Part shown: piece after piece, positions 25,201 to 36,339 of the stretch
How the letters are laid out: every line of letters starts with the position of its first letter
How positions within the stretch are numbered: the first letter of the stretch is position 1
Origin: Schistosoma mansoni
Lineage: Eukaryota; Platyhelminthes; Trematoda; Strigeidida; Schistosomatidae
Assembly: GCF_000237925.1 (NCBI RefSeq)
Contig: NC_031498.1
Coordinates: 3,332,229-3,396,228 of the forward strand
Length of the DNA stretch: 64,000 nucleotides
Reading direction: 5' to 3'
The notes under the pieces: model-generated
What the model was told of the DNA's origin: nothing
The model's input: only the letters and a program-made list of their open reading frames with translations
The model's database searches: none
Made by a program: the position numbers and the translations under genes

Positions 25201-27775
25201 ATAGTAAAACTCGTTAAACAGTTGAAAATTCATGAAATATTTGATGGCTGTATGTGAAGATAACACACTGAAAAAACATTGTATCATGTAGACCAGGCGC
25301 TTTAGTAAGAGCTGTGAAGACTGCATGAAAGATGAAAAGCTAAGACAAACGTTGGCATCTTATATTGATACAAAAATATAACATTTGAGGTTTCTTGTGC
25401 TTTTTGCCCGTCGATTCATTGTCTGAAAGATTGCTGATGTACATAATTAGAGAAAATCTATGTAAATGGTTCTGGCGGAAAGTGGACCGATGAAGTAACC
25501 GAGTCTGATTTTTTAGGATTTCCAGAGATGATTTAAACAAGGAGAATAGTGATGAGAATACTTTATAAGCACAAAAGATGGAGTATTTTGGAGGGGATTA
25601 GATCAATTGACCTTAAATTTTGTAAAGTATTTATTGGATGGCGTAACATATTTTACCGAATACGTTTTAAATGGCGCCTGTTAAATATTAAAGCATTTAA
25701 GTGAACGATGTAAAATTAATTCCGTTGACTTCTACTATTTTTCTAGCTAAATATGATTTTTAAATTAAATCATAGTGACGACCGACAGACATCACAAAGG
25801 TATTTTAGAGTAATTATATAACTGTTTTGTCAAAAATAACTCACATCTAAAGAATCAGAGCTGGCTACAATACAGTCAAATTCTGCAGAATATCCAGGTG
25901 GACCAAATTTATCAGATAATTTAACAATTTTCATAACTTCAGGCTGTACGCCTATATCACTGAGAAAAGTTTGGACCATTTGACTGCGTTTCTCCCAAGA
26001 GAATATCAATGGGCTAAGATATTTATTTGAAAGTAAATCAGAGCATGTTACACCAACAAGCAAATGTTCTTTAGCCAACAGAGCACCAACGGTAAGTAGA
26101 ATTTTATGTCCATAATGTAACCGATCAAAAGTACCACCGAGACATACACGGGAAATATCCTCATGTGATCCGTCTGATGATGAAACAGTTATCTGATCAG
26201 TAATTGGTAGGTCTGACTCGAAATTATCTATACAGGTGGAAGAAAATGTTTTCTGCACAAATATACATAACAAAAAATTAAAAAAGCATGCGCAAACAAC
26301 ACAAGGGAAGTATGACGGGGTCTGATATTTCGGAAACATAAGACAATATATAATCATAACCTGATTACTATCAAGTATATTACACAATATTTTTTTGAAG
26401 ATTGGTGTATCAAGACAGTGACAGGACATTCAGTTGGCCACACACACTTAGACAACTCATTTTGAGAAAATCGCTACCCACATCCTGAAAGACAGCTTCA
26501 AAATAAACCACTTGTTTGAGATATCTTGAAGGGTTTGTTATGGACATCAGTTTTATTAAAAGGACTAATATTCACTAGATGCGAAGATTTGGTTGGCACG
26601 ATGTGGCCCCCTAAGAAAACCACCTGCTTCGGTCTAGGCACCCGAGCAGTATCCCAGCCCTCACACAAGTCGAATGATTTATGTGGCGCATATATGTTTA
26701 GTGCCTCCTTGTACCAATGTTCATGTGTTTAAATAAATAAATTGAGACTGTTTACATGTTTACCACAACCGATAACAGCCAAAAAAATCATATTATAAGA
26801 AACACAATTCACCCACTCTTACACCTTCCAAGTGAATTAGAGAAGTGAAACGTACTAACCAACTCACTGTAATGAGAACTAAAAATTAGTGACAATACAA
26901 AACGACGGTTTATTTTTAATTCATTGCACAGCACTTTTACTTGTAATATGTAAACTAGTCCTGAAATCTAGGACAAAAAATCCAAATATGTGTCACCAAG
27001 CTTGTATTACAATATTAAATGTGGTAAAATTCGCAACTTTTGAAGATATGTAATACGGTTTCCTGAACACTTTACTTTGAACCAGATTACATTTAAGTGG
27101 CGCATATGTATCTGGTACCCTTTTGTACCAATATGTATGTGTTTAAATAAATAAATAAAACTGCATTCCCAAATTATATCTAACCAATTGGTCAGTAGTC
27201 AAATGGCGCACATCATTTAAGATGGCATATTACTTGGTGTTTTGTTAGTAAGGTAACAACCTCAACTAATTACAGTACTTGATACATTATGCACTCTCCT
27301 TAATTATAAAATAACTAAACCACCAAAATTTTACTTGCAAAATACCTTTCGATTTAATAAAAAGATTAAAATGTCTTGCCTATGGTAGCATATATAACAC
27401 GATCACCGTAAAGTGGGTCGATATTGTGGGCTTCATTTAAAATCCAAACAGGACTAAATTCAGATTCTGGTGAAATTACAATATCAAACTTTACTGAAGG
27501 CTTAGTATACTTGGTTGTAGGAAGAAGAAGACAGACGTTTAGTGATGGGCAAACCTGTAGGTTAAATGAAATCATATTAGACATAAAAAACCAACCTTAC
27601 ATGCGGTTGTATAACACAACGTAGCCGTCTTTTTCCAAAATATAAAGTCAGAAGGACTTTGTGGAATTGCTAAAAACAGCTTTTTATTCACCACATTTTT
27701 AACATATTTTAACAAAGAGAATAACTTTTGAGAGTGTACATGAGGTGACAAAATAAGTAAGCCAGATTGATACAT
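18956..27775 (-). CDS. COASY: COASY, bifunctional coenzyme A synthase (PPAT + DPCK)
   Basis: COASY does the last two steps of CoA synthesis: phosphopantetheine adenylyltransferase (PPAT), then dephospho-CoA kinase (DPCK). Seven minus-strand exons were traced: 27775-27596, 27554 to about 27370, 26252-25845, 23624-23539, 21525-21265, 20160-19863 and 19249-18956 (TGA). Junction phases agree at every boundary except between exons 2 and 3, where I could not fix the donor. The N-terminus MYQSGLLILSPHVHSQKLFS parallels the animal COASY start (RSGLLVL). PPAT shows GGTFDRLHYGHK; DPCK shows GLTGPSGSGKSS, DCDRLGHEAY and IDAAVLLQARW. Order and content match the two-domain animal enzyme, which is probably cytosolic or mitochondrial-surface. 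At least six introns, many repeat-laden, expand it to 8.8 kb. Confidence 0.95.
19863..20160 (-). CDS. COASY: COASY exon 6, DPCK core
   Basis: Acceptor CTACAG|TCCTGG; donor GAG|GTACGT. It encodes PGTPCHQALLSHFGRE, then IDRGLLGRLVFSDPAQLKNL and IIIDAAVLLQARWNEMCHE, the DPCK acceptor-binding region and the conserved D(A/V)PLL-like strand. The first base completes a codon begun in exon 5 (AT plus T). Length and phase (298 nt) fit both neighbours. Confidence 0.93.
21265..21525 (-). CDS. COASY: COASY exon 5, linker and DPCK P-loop
   Basis: Acceptor TTCAACAG|GATCTCC; donor ATAT|GTAAGT. It reads ISNECKAYPFDLSDIKLCSS (linker), then LRFNELGSLLKP and the Walker A loop GLTGPSGSGKSS, followed by VIDCDRLGHEAY, the conserved DPCK DxDxLGHxxY motif that binds dephospho-CoA. 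Confidence 0.95.
22758..22992 (+). mobile_element. tRNA-headed hammerhead SINE (type 2), with inverted partner
   Basis: The plus copy starts about 22790 (TTGGTTGAAGTTAGACA) with a tRNA-like head (A box near CAGTGGCCTAGAAGTTAAG; B-box position TCCGAGTCCC). About 55 nt later comes a hammerhead region reading AUGAAGA...GGACGAGA, with both core boxes mutated. Directly upstream, 22758-22790 is the 3' end of the same family in reverse orientation, so two copies abut. It lies in a COASY intron. Confidence 0.65.
23539..23624 (-). CDS. COASY: COASY exon 4, end of PPAT domain (short exon)
   Basis: An 86-nt exon too short for a simple ORF scan. Acceptor TTAATAG|AATTGT; donor GCTAA|GTAAGT. It encodes CEKLNELRRANGFKPLKIEV, matching the PPAT end motif (IN..R...GL..L.I..I). 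Phase 0 at its start fits exon 3, and two bases left at its end fit exon 5. It ends about 50 bp from a family X retroposon. Confidence 0.88.
23664..24180 (-). mobile_element. family X retroposon, full length with TSDs
   Basis: Flanked by CAGAATAATATTA at 23651-23663 and 24179-24191 (11-13 bp duplication; two bases are ambiguous with the element end). It lies in the COASY intron between exons 4 and 5... upstream side 40 bp from exon 4. About 460 bp of it differ by a single base from the copy at 28.2 kb. Confidence 0.85.
24479..24686 (-). mobile_element. family X retroposon, 5'-truncated with TSDs
   Basis: Only the 3' 200 bp is present. It is bounded by a perfect 13-bp duplication GATCTTGAAACAT at 24466-24478 and 24687-24699. 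5' truncation plus a duplication is the signature of aborted target-primed reverse transcription. The copy is antisense within its surroundings but in the COASY sense direction. Confidence 0.85.
25845..26252 (-). CDS. COASY: COASY exon 3, PPAT domain
   Basis: Acceptor TTTGTGCAG|AAAACA; donor GAT|GTGAGT. It encodes the PPAT nucleotidyltransferase fold: VCLGGTFDRLHYGHKILL (with HYGH, the canonical T/HxGH box where human COASY has HNAH), LLVGVTCSDLLSNK, and KFGPPGYSAEFDCIVASSDS. The frame stays open upstream of the acceptor, so the exact 5' edge could be earlier, but the splice site is good and in phase 0. Confidence 0.9.
26605..26740 (+). mobile_element. family X retroposon, 3' fragment
   Basis: From GGCCCCCTAAGAAAACC to GTGTTTAAATAAATAAA, the 3' third of family X. 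It is antisense to COASY, in the long intron between exons 2 and 3. Confidence 0.75.
27099..27165 (+). mobile_element. family X / RTE 3' tail only
   Basis: Only the last 60-odd bases (GTGGCGCATATGTATCTGG to AAATAAATAAATAAA) remain. It could be the extreme 5' truncation of either family X or the RTE LINE, since both share this tail. Confidence 0.65.
27370..27554 (-). CDS. COASY: COASY exon 2, N-terminal region
   Basis: Acceptor ACCTACAG|GTTTGC after a 41-nt intron. It encodes CPSLNVCLLLPTTKY and FDIVISPESEF, resembling the HLDVRILL block of animal COASY. The frame closes at about 27364. The donor is unresolved: phase-0 GT sites (CGT|GTTATA, CCT|GTTTGG) are weak, and the GC site ATAG|GCAAGA has the wrong phase for exon 3. 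Confidence 0.65.
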
Positions 27776-27796
27776 ATTTAAAGATAATAGATGGTC
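27596..27796 (-). CDS. COASY: COASY exon 1 with 21-nt leader
   Basis: Start ATG at 27775. Twenty-one bases upstream is a strong acceptor, TATTTTGCAG|GAC, so the first coding exon is either cis-spliced to a 5' UTR exon or trans-spliced to the schistosome spliced leader. The donor is taken as AAG|GTTGGT to keep frame with exon 2; the better-looking T|GTAAGG five bases upstream would shift frame into a stop. Confidence 0.75.
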
Positions 27797-28202
27797 CTGC
27801 AAAATAAAGACATATACTGTAAATCTTAGTCAATGGAGAACACAAGCTTTACGCATTTATGCAAACGAAGTAAGGAAAGAGATGAACAACAGTTCAATCG
27901 CATTCACATCACCGCTTCTGGAAGTACAAACTAGAGATTCACTACATAAAATACTATCAAACACCAGTAACTATCCTAACCTGCTTTTATACTCAAATAA
28001 AACCTAAAATTCGTGAAAAACGAAGACTCGAGTCATTAAAAAATAGAGTATGGGCATAAAAATTGACGGCAGTGAGACCAAAGTATGTTTAGACCAACTC
28101 AAACTTACTCGACAGATGTTTATTGGAGGATTTTAATCAAGTTCCTGAGCATGAGAGAATCCAAAGAAATTTCGATTGAATGGAAAACAGTAGACACAAG
28201 TG

Positions 28203-28726
28203 CCCCCAAATGCCCTGGTACGGCCGAGAGTGGAGAGAGTCCGCCCTCCCTCTCGAAATGCTCTCACATGGCCACGCGTATATAGCTTCTGCCAGGGAAG
28301 TCCTACTCACTGTCTTCTCGTGGCGGGGGTGTTGTTTACGAAATTGAGAGGACGAGAAGCGAATATCCGGCGCTTTAACCGGGTCGGTGGACATGGAAAG
28401 TTCACCTAGGGGAGTTGGAAAACGCTGATTTCAAACCAATGGTGCACATGGGCTCCAGTATCCTGAGGGAACAAATGGTGTATGAATCAATCGTTGGTCA
28501 CCGGCTACCATGGGACTGCATTTCCTTACAGTGCTCCACTGCCTTGTGGATCAGACCTATAGGTCAACGAATCGGGGTTTGGTCCCCTAAGAAAATCACC
28601 TGCTTTGGTTTGGGCACCTGGGCAGTATCACAGCCCTCACACAAATCAAATGAGATTTGTGAGGCGCATATTTATCTGGTGCTTTTTGTACCAATATTTG
28701 TGTTTAAATAAATAATAAATAAATAA
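28203..28726 (+). mobile_element. family X retroposon, full length with TSDs
   Basis: Bounded by TAGACACAAGTG at 28191-28202 and 28727-28738 (12 bp; the TG may belong to the element). Near-identical to the 23.7-kb copy in inverted orientation. It holds two open frames that recur in other copies, one ending near 28409 and a 98-codon frame 28415-28711. It lies about 430 bp upstream of the COASY start. Confidence 0.85.
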
Positions 28727-28919
28727 TAGACACAAGTGAATTACAGTACAGAATGGAATAAAATTCGTGAGTATGTTGTTTTTGCGTGATTAATGAAATT
28801 GTCTATCTCGACTATATGTTCCCAAATGTTATAGTTTACATGAACTGGCGCTTACTAGCAGTTTTGAAATATTTTGACGTTAACTCAACCCTAACCTTAG
28901 TTATAATCCCAATTTTTAC

Positions 28920-30140
28920 CTGTCAGCTTTCGCTTAACGGGCTTCTGTATCTAGTAGCAGCGGATCACTGATGCCTCCAGGTAGGAACCTAGGTATATTA
29001 ACGATAAGAGGCAAAAAAAGTGTTGGTAAATCATAGTGATGCTGCCCTTAGTCCTTAAGAATATGTCAATTTTTCTCTTGAAAGACTCCTGGGAAGTCGC
29101 TTGGACTAGCTCAGCCGGTAGCGAATCCCAACATTTGACTACTCTTAAAGATAAGTGCGTGTATAGTCCGTTCTGCTGTGTTGTCTCCAGTTTCTGGGTG
29201 TTACCTCTAAGGTTTGTGTCAGAACTAAGCCTAAGTAGGTATTTAAGTGGATGTCCAGAAGTGTTAAGTATGCTGTAAGTCATTAGTTCACCTCTAAGAC
29301 GCTTGCACTCTAAGGAGTAAAGGTTAAGCGGTTGTAGGCGCTCTTTATAAGGTTTGAATTTGATTCCCCGAACTAATTTCGTGACTCGCCGTTGGATACG
29401 TTCATGAGTGTCCTTATCTTTTTGGAGTGAAGGAGGAAATACTGTTTCCGTGATCTAAATGGGAACGAATAAAACTAACAATGATCATGTGGAAGGTTCT
29501 TCCATCGAACTGGTCGAAAATGCGCCTCAACATTACCAGTTCAAGGTTTGTTTGAAAGGCATTTTTGTCGCAGTTAGCGTAAGACTTCAAGTCGTAGGGT
29601 ACCAACACTCCTGGGTCTTTTTCAACTTGGAATACCGCTAAAGGGGAGATACCTAAGTTGCAGTTGTAGTCTGTGACATATTTCAGACGGACTACTTCAT
29701 ACTTTGAAGTTTTAAATGTAAGTCTGTTGTCATCTGCCCAACTTCTAAGTCGAGTCAGATCCTCCTGAAGTGCCAGTTTATTCTCATGGTTGCATACTTT
29801 TCTCCAAAGTCTCACACCATCAGAGGAAAGTGATGAACCTGATGATATCTGCTGTGGAAGTTCATTTTTACGAGTCAAGAAAAGAAGAGGTCCTAGTACT
29901 GAACCCTGGGGGCCCTATTAGGACATTCAACAGTCTGAGAGAAAGCGAAGTTAACCCTGACCTTGAAATGTCGACTTTCAGATATGAAGTGAGCCAATCA
30001 ATAAGAGGTGGCTTAATACCTAATCATCTGAGCTTACTGATAAAACATATATGTTTGACCCTATTAAAAGCTTTTGAGAAGTCAAGGTATATGACGTCAA
30101 CCTTCCCCTTGCGATCAAAGATGGTTGTCCATCTATCCAG
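28920..30140 (-). mobile_element. CR1-like LINE copy A, 3' part
   Basis: Minus-strand reverse transcriptase fragments: LALQEDLTRLRSWADDNRLT, QVEKDPGVLVPYDLKSYAN, FDGRTFHMIIVSFIRSHLDH and, after a frame break, CWDSLPAELVQATSQESFKR with FLRTK at the C-terminus. These are typical of CR1/Jockey-group non-LTR elements. The catalytic region is degraded and the 5' half is missing. It lies in tandem with copies B and C. The name SR1/Perere-type is from memory of schistosome CR1 elements. Confidence 0.75.
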
Positions 30141-30324
30141 AGTATTAAAAGTACTTAGTGATGTCCCTTTCATTAGAAACAACTACCATTAAGCCAATGG
30201 TTTTGAGAAATTAACCTCTGCATCACCAAAACGAAAAGAGCACCACTCACCTTGAGATTGAAGTTACCTGTCTTTTGTTTTAACGACCTTCAATGCTCAA
30301 ATGGTTGTGGACGGAATAGAAGAA

Positions 30325-33300
30325 GCTTTCGCTTAACGGGCTTCCGTGTTTAGTAGTAGTGGACCACCAATACCTCCAGGTAGGAACCTAGGTATATTAA
30401 CGATAATGAGAAAAAAAGAAATTGGTAAACCGTAATAAAATGTTATCCTTAGTCCTTAAGAATATGTCAAGTTTCCTCTTAAAAGACTCCTGAGAAGTCG
30501 CTTGGACTAGCTCTGTCGGCAGCGAATTCCAGCATTTGACGTATCTTAAGGAGTAGAAAGTGTGTCTAAAGTCCATTCTGCTATTTTGAGTCTCTAGTCT
30601 CTGGGTGTTACCCTCTAGGTTTGTATTGTGACTAAGCTTAAGTAGATGTTTAAGGGGATGATCAGAAGTGTTAAGGATGCTGTAAGTCATTAGGTCACCT
30701 CTAAGACACTTTTACTCTAACAGGTAAAAGTTAAGCGGTTGTAGGCGCTCTTTATAAGGTTTGAATTTGATTCCCCGAACTAATTTCGTGACTCGCCGTT
30801 GGATACGTTCATGAGTGTCCTTATCTTTTTGGAGTGAAGGAGGAAATACTGTTTCCGTGATCTAAATGGGAACGAATAAAACTAACAATGATCATGTGGA
30901 AGGTTCTTCCATGAAACTGGCCAAAAATACGCTTCAATGTTATCAGTGCAGGGTTTGATCGAAAAGCGTTTTTGTCACAGTTAGCGTACGATTTCACGTC
31001 GTAGGGTACCAACACTCCTAAATCTTTTTCGACTTGGGTTACTTCTATAGAGGAGTTTCCTAAGTTATAACTGTAGTCTGCAACATGTCTCACATGAACT
31101 ACTTTACACTTTGAAGTGTTGAAGGTAAGTCTGTTGTCGTCTGCCCAACTTTGAAGTCGAGCCAAATCCTCCTGAAGTGCTAGCACATACTCTTGGTTGA
31201 GCATCTCTCTCCAAAGTTTCACATCATCAATAAAAAGCAATAAGTCAGACGATACTTGTTGTGGAAGATCGTTTGTATAAATCAAGAAGATAAGAGGTCC
31301 TAGTATTGAGCCCTGGGGGACCCCACTAGGAAATGCCATAGCCTGAGATAAAGTGAAGTTGCCCCTGACCTTGAAACGTCGATTTTTTAGATATGAAGTG
31401 AGCTAGTCAATTAGAGGTGGTTTGATACCCGATCGTTTAAGCTTATTGATGAGACGTATATGGTTGACCCTATCAAAAGCTTTTGAGAAGTCAAGGTGAA
31501 TGACGTCAACCTACCCCTTGCGATCAAAGATGCTTGTCCACCTGTCCACCGCAGTCAGCAGGTTGGCTATACAAGAGTGACCCTTCCTGAAACCATGCTG
31601 TTGGGGTGAGAAGAACTTTAAGGATAATAAGTAGTCGTGTATATCATCGCATATAAGGGACTCCATAATTTTAGGAGGTATCGAGAGAAGGGCCACCGGT
31701 CGGTAACGTGAGGGTTCGCTGAGTCGACCTCCTTTGAAAATTGGTGTGATGTGAGCCAGCTTCCAAAATTCCAGTAGTTTGCCTCGGCTTAGCGAGTGTG
31801 AAAACATCACGCTAAGTGGTGTTGTCAGGATTGAAGCTGCTTCCCTTAGTATAGCACAATGAACCATATCCGAACGATAGAAGTGTCTTTTCTTAGGTGC
31901 TGCAGTTTACGGAACACCAGGTCAGCGCTCAGGTTCACTTTGGAAGGTTCTGTGCAGTTGCAGATGAAGCTTTCATCAGTGTAGTTGATGTGGGTCGGTT
32001 TAAATGTCCGACACTATTGTTCAGCCAAAAGGTAGGCGGCATCCCCGTCGTTACTGGTCGGACCATTAGGACCTAGCAGTTGGGAAACTCTAGTTTTGCC
32101 TTGTTGAAGAGAAGCTGCGTAACGGAACAAGCTTCTCGGATTGGAGACAAATTTGTCGATCAGTTTGGTCTGTTACTGAAGTCTGTCTTCTCTTGTTGCC
32201 TTTGTGCATATGTTCCTTATGTGTTTGTATTGTCTGTACGCACCGTTGCTATCAGTTCGTTTGTATCAAGCCCAACAGTGCCCTTTGTGGCTTAGCAAAC
32301 GAAGAGTGTGGTTTTTGATGATTGTAGGTTGCTTGTGGTTTATGGGGACCGTTTGAGGAACTGAATGCTTAGTAGCATATAAGAGCGTGTGCAGTAAGAA
32401 ATCCCGATGAGCATCCACTTCAAGTTGAGAGTGAACATCTTAATCCACCTGTTGTAGATAGTCTCGTAAAGCTGACACATTTAACTGTTTGAAATTCCAG
32501 CGTCTGTTGTTGGTGGGATGTCTTAGCTCAGTTTTGCTGACAAAACTGAAGGATATAATGGCGTGATCTCTTTTCCACAGGGAATCCAGAATTGAGAGGT
32601 TGTCGACCAGGAATTCTTCTTTCGTAAATAACCAGTCTAAGCACGACAGTGTCTGACTGCTTCTCCAACGAGTTGCCGACTTCATATTTTCGAATAATCC
32701 CATATCCCCAATGAAGTTGAAGAACCGAGTTTCAGTTAAGTTTTCACCTCCAATATAGGTATGTTCCGCGAAGTCGACTCAAGGAAGATTGGAGTCCTCT
32801 AGAATCAGGATATGAGGGAAACCGAGACGCGTAGAACAGGTTAATCTTTACAGCATACGATTGTCGTACTCGATGTCAGCAGTGGGCTTCCTGTAGATGA
32901 CCCCGACTAGATACTTCAAGGTGTTAGACAATCTTACTGAGCACCATACGGATTCAAAATGACTGAGAAATTCTTGGCTGTAAAGTTGGTGTACCTCCAG
33001 GCATGATCGTATATATAAGGCTACTCCACCCCCCATTCCTGTTTTTCTGTCGTTGCGAAACAATGACATCCCAGGTATTGCTAGCTCCTGGCCCGTAAAC
33101 TGAGAAGATATCCAAGTTTCAGATGTTCATATCAAATGAGCATTATTAGCGTTGCTAAGTTCACGTAGGTCATCCACTTTATTTGGTAAACTCGCTGCGT
33201 TTATGTATAAGCAGTTTATGCTTTCAATTTGAAACCTGTGAGCTTCTTTCTGTTTGTCTGTATGAGCCTTACGTGAATGGACAGGTAGCCTACCTATTCA

Positions 33301-33495
33301 AGGCTTTCCGGGTTGATGGTACCTATCCTTTACACGTTTTTTATGATCAAGATAGTCCACAAATGGAATTGTCAGCTCGAACTTGCCTTTGTGCTTGATC
33401 CTGGTGTCGTGTGACCTGTCCGGATGCATATGGATTCCAGTTGGCAACCGGCATCTGCTGGCACGAAATGCTTCCACAGTTGCAACGCCATGATA
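30325..33495 (-). mobile_element. CR1-like LINE copy B, long
   Basis: The most complete of the three. Read from the 5' end on the minus strand: endonuclease pieces (GMGGGVALYIRS, LVGVIYRKPTADIEYD; then SCLDWLFTKEEFLVDNLS), RT N-terminal part (HITPIFKGGRLSEPSRYRPV, FFSPQQHGFRKGHSC), the PQGSILGPLIF box with FIDDVKLW at the catalytic site (usually F/YADD), and the C-terminal CWNSLPTELVQATSQESFKR. Several frame breaks separate these, so it is dead. The 3' end begins with the same CTTTCGCTTAACGGGCTTC motif as copy A. Confidence 0.8.
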
Positions 33496-33499
33496 AAGC

Positions 33500-35790
33500 A
33501 GAAGCTTTCACTAGTAGCAGTGGATCACTGATGTTTCTAGGCAGGAACTCAGCATAGTTAAAGACAAAATTGGAGGAAAACACTATTAAAGCATAGTCAG
33601 ACGCTGTCTTTAGTCCTTAAAAATATATCAAGTTTCATCTTATAGGAATTCTGAGAAGCCGCTTCAACGAGCTCAACCAGAAGTGAATTCAGGAACTTGA
33701 CTACTCATAAAAGGTGAAAAGTGTGACTATAGTCCTTTCTGATATGTTGTGCCCCCATTTCCTAGGTGTTACTCCATAGGCTTGGTTCTGGTAGTGAAAT
33801 TGTGTAGGTATTTATGAAGATAACCAGAAGTGTTAAGAATGCTATAAGTCATCGTCAGAAAAAACGTAATAAATCTGACCATACTTTGTATGAAAGGCCA
33901 TTTATATAGATCGAAAAAGTAAGAGGTCCTAGTGCTGAATCCTAAGGGACCTCATCAGGACATTCCGTAGCCTATGTGATGTTTACTGTGACTTTAAACA
34001 GTCCATTATTTAGATATGAAGTAAGCCAATCAAGTAACGGTGATATAGTGCCTAACTGTCTAGACTTATTGATAAGACATATGTGATTGACCCTATCAAG
34101 ACCTTTTGAGAAATCAAGTTAGACGACAGCAATCTTTCCCTTGCGATCAAAGACGGTTGTCTATCTGTCCACCGAGGTGACAAAGAGTCAAGATACAAGC
34201 CAACTCCAAGAACATATGCCATTTGAACGTGAAGGTGTTATAGATGCTAGATTCCAAATAATCATTGGTAAACGCCTCAGTTTTGCAATTTTATTTCGGA
34301 AATTTGGATTCACCATTTTCGCTTTAAAAGCTCCCATATTTATCTTCATTTTGTGTTTCTTACTTGGGATGACCTTAAATGTCATTGGTTCGATTCCTCT
34401 CATAGTACTATGTTTTGTGGCTTTAACCCAAAGACATTGTCGTACTGTATATATATGCTTGAGTTGTGTGCTTGTTCGTTTGCGCTCCCGATTACTTACG
34501 GAATATACCTTTCCCTAAACTGAATCAGGTATTCTCCCTCCATTTAGCAGGGCTGGGTCACGGTGAGATAGTTTAGCTTGTCTTGTTGTCGTGTTACTGA
34601 CTCTCGTTCCGTTCTCCGGCTTAAGGTGTTATCGTAATCTCTTCAAACGTGGTTCTCGGTCAGCAGATTAGTTATGCGAGAATGACCCTTCCTTAAACCG
34701 TGCTCTTGGATTGAAAAGAAGTTTATGGACAGTAAGTAGTCACGTAGACCATCGCATATCACGGACTCCATGATTTTTGAAGGCATAGAGAGCAATGCCG
34801 CAGGCCGGTAGCTTGAAGGTTCGCTGCGTCGACCATTGAAAATTGGTGAAATGTGAGTCAACTTCCTATTTTCTAGTACTGCACCTCAGCCTAGCAAGTA
34901 TGAAAGCATCACGCTCAGTAGTTTTTCCAATACTGAAACCGCTTCCCACACTATAGCAAAATGGACCACATCCAGGCCAGGAGAAGTACCTTCGTTTGAA
35001 GTTTGCAGTTTCTGATGCCCCATATCAGTGTTCAGGTTCATTTCTGAGAGTCTTGTTGAGTTGCGCGTGGAGCTCTAGTCGATATAGTAAGTAAAGAACG
35101 GTTGAAAGAACCGTTCTGCCAGATGATCGACGGTTTAACCATCGTTGTTGGTTGGGCCATTAGGCTCTAACAATTGAGAAACTCAGTTTTTGGCTTGTCG
35201 AAGGGAGGCTGCGTGACAAAATGAGCTTTTCGACTCGGAGATAAATTCATCGATTAGCTTTGTTTGATACTGAAGCCTTTCTCCTCTCATCGCCTTCACG
35301 TATTGGTCCCTAGATTTTTGAAATGGCTGTATGTGGTGTTGTGGCAAGTTCATTTATATTCCACTCAGTCGTGTATTTGACGTCTTAACATTAGAAGAGT
35401 GCGATTCTTTAAGACTGTAAGTTATCTGTAATTTTTAGGAACCGTTTGCGGAATAGACTCTCGTATAGCACATAATATCGTAAGCATTAAGAATTCCAAA
35501 TGGGTGTCCAGTCTACCTGCTGTACAATGACCTGCAGAGCTCACTTATCCAACCGTTTTAAATTCCAACACCAGTTGTTGATAGGATTGTCTAGCTCAGT
35601 TTGGCGGACAAAATTAAAGGATGTGACGACATGATCGCTTGTATCCAGGGGGGGCAGAGTTGAGAGGCTATCAACTAGAAATTCTTCGTTTGTAAATATC
35701 CAGTCTAAGAGTGATGGTGTCTGGACATTTCTCCAGAAAGCCGCTAAATTCACATTTTTGAATAATCCCAGATCTTCAAGAACCAAGCTT
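33500..35790 (-). mobile_element. CR1-like LINE copy C, interrupted
   Basis: The third copy in the same direction, more diverged. RT block ISPIFNGRRSEPSSYRPAAL (34643-34861) and endonuclease-linker block LLDWIFTNEEFLVDSLS (35541-35786) align with copy B. The copy is split by about 470 bp of foreign sequence at 34180-34648. Confidence 0.7.
34180..34648 (+). mobile_element. insertion in CR1 copy C (family W)
   Basis: This replaces nothing but interrupts the alignment of copy C to copy B. Its last 110 bp (TTAGCAGGGCTGGG to TCTTCAAAC) are shared with 36452-36562, so it is an interspersed repeat. It contains GGTTCGATTCC at about 34388, a B-box-like motif. Class unknown. Confidence 0.4.
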
Positions 35791-36339
35791 ACTCTCGTCC
35801 GTTATTGAGGCACAGTCAATTGATCTTGTTATATACTAGGGAAGAAGTAGGTACGGATAACTTACGGGACCTATTATTGGACTATTACTCTATGTATATT
35901 CCTATTGTATAACTATTCTGTAACCAGATTATATCTATATTCACCTTATTGTAAGCTTCATTTTGACCTGTTGATTATTATTATATGATCTACTGTTCCT
36001 ACGTTATGCTCAGTTTATTGATTATTGTCTCCTCGTAACTTAAGACCTTAAATATGAAAGAACCGAATTCCAACTCAGGTATCAAAGTTTGTCTTCAAAT
36101 TACGGTTGGAGTGAGGGATAAAAAGTTAAAATTGGATTGATTCACTCATTATGATTTTTGTTCAACACTAAATTTGTTGTAATTCAATGTGATGATTACT
36201 CAGTATAATATTTTCTTTGTTTTCCCGTATGACATTTTATTCTGTATGACATACGATATTCTTGTATTAAGTTAACATGAACTATACTCAACATGTGACA
36301 TGTTATAGCTGTAAGTATTTTTCATGTATGTGATTTTAT

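Noticed and set aside
34141-34518. 126-codon plus-strand frame with a hydrophobic stretch
   Set aside because: It spans the CR1 copy C and family W insertion boundary, so it is a chance frame in repeats.
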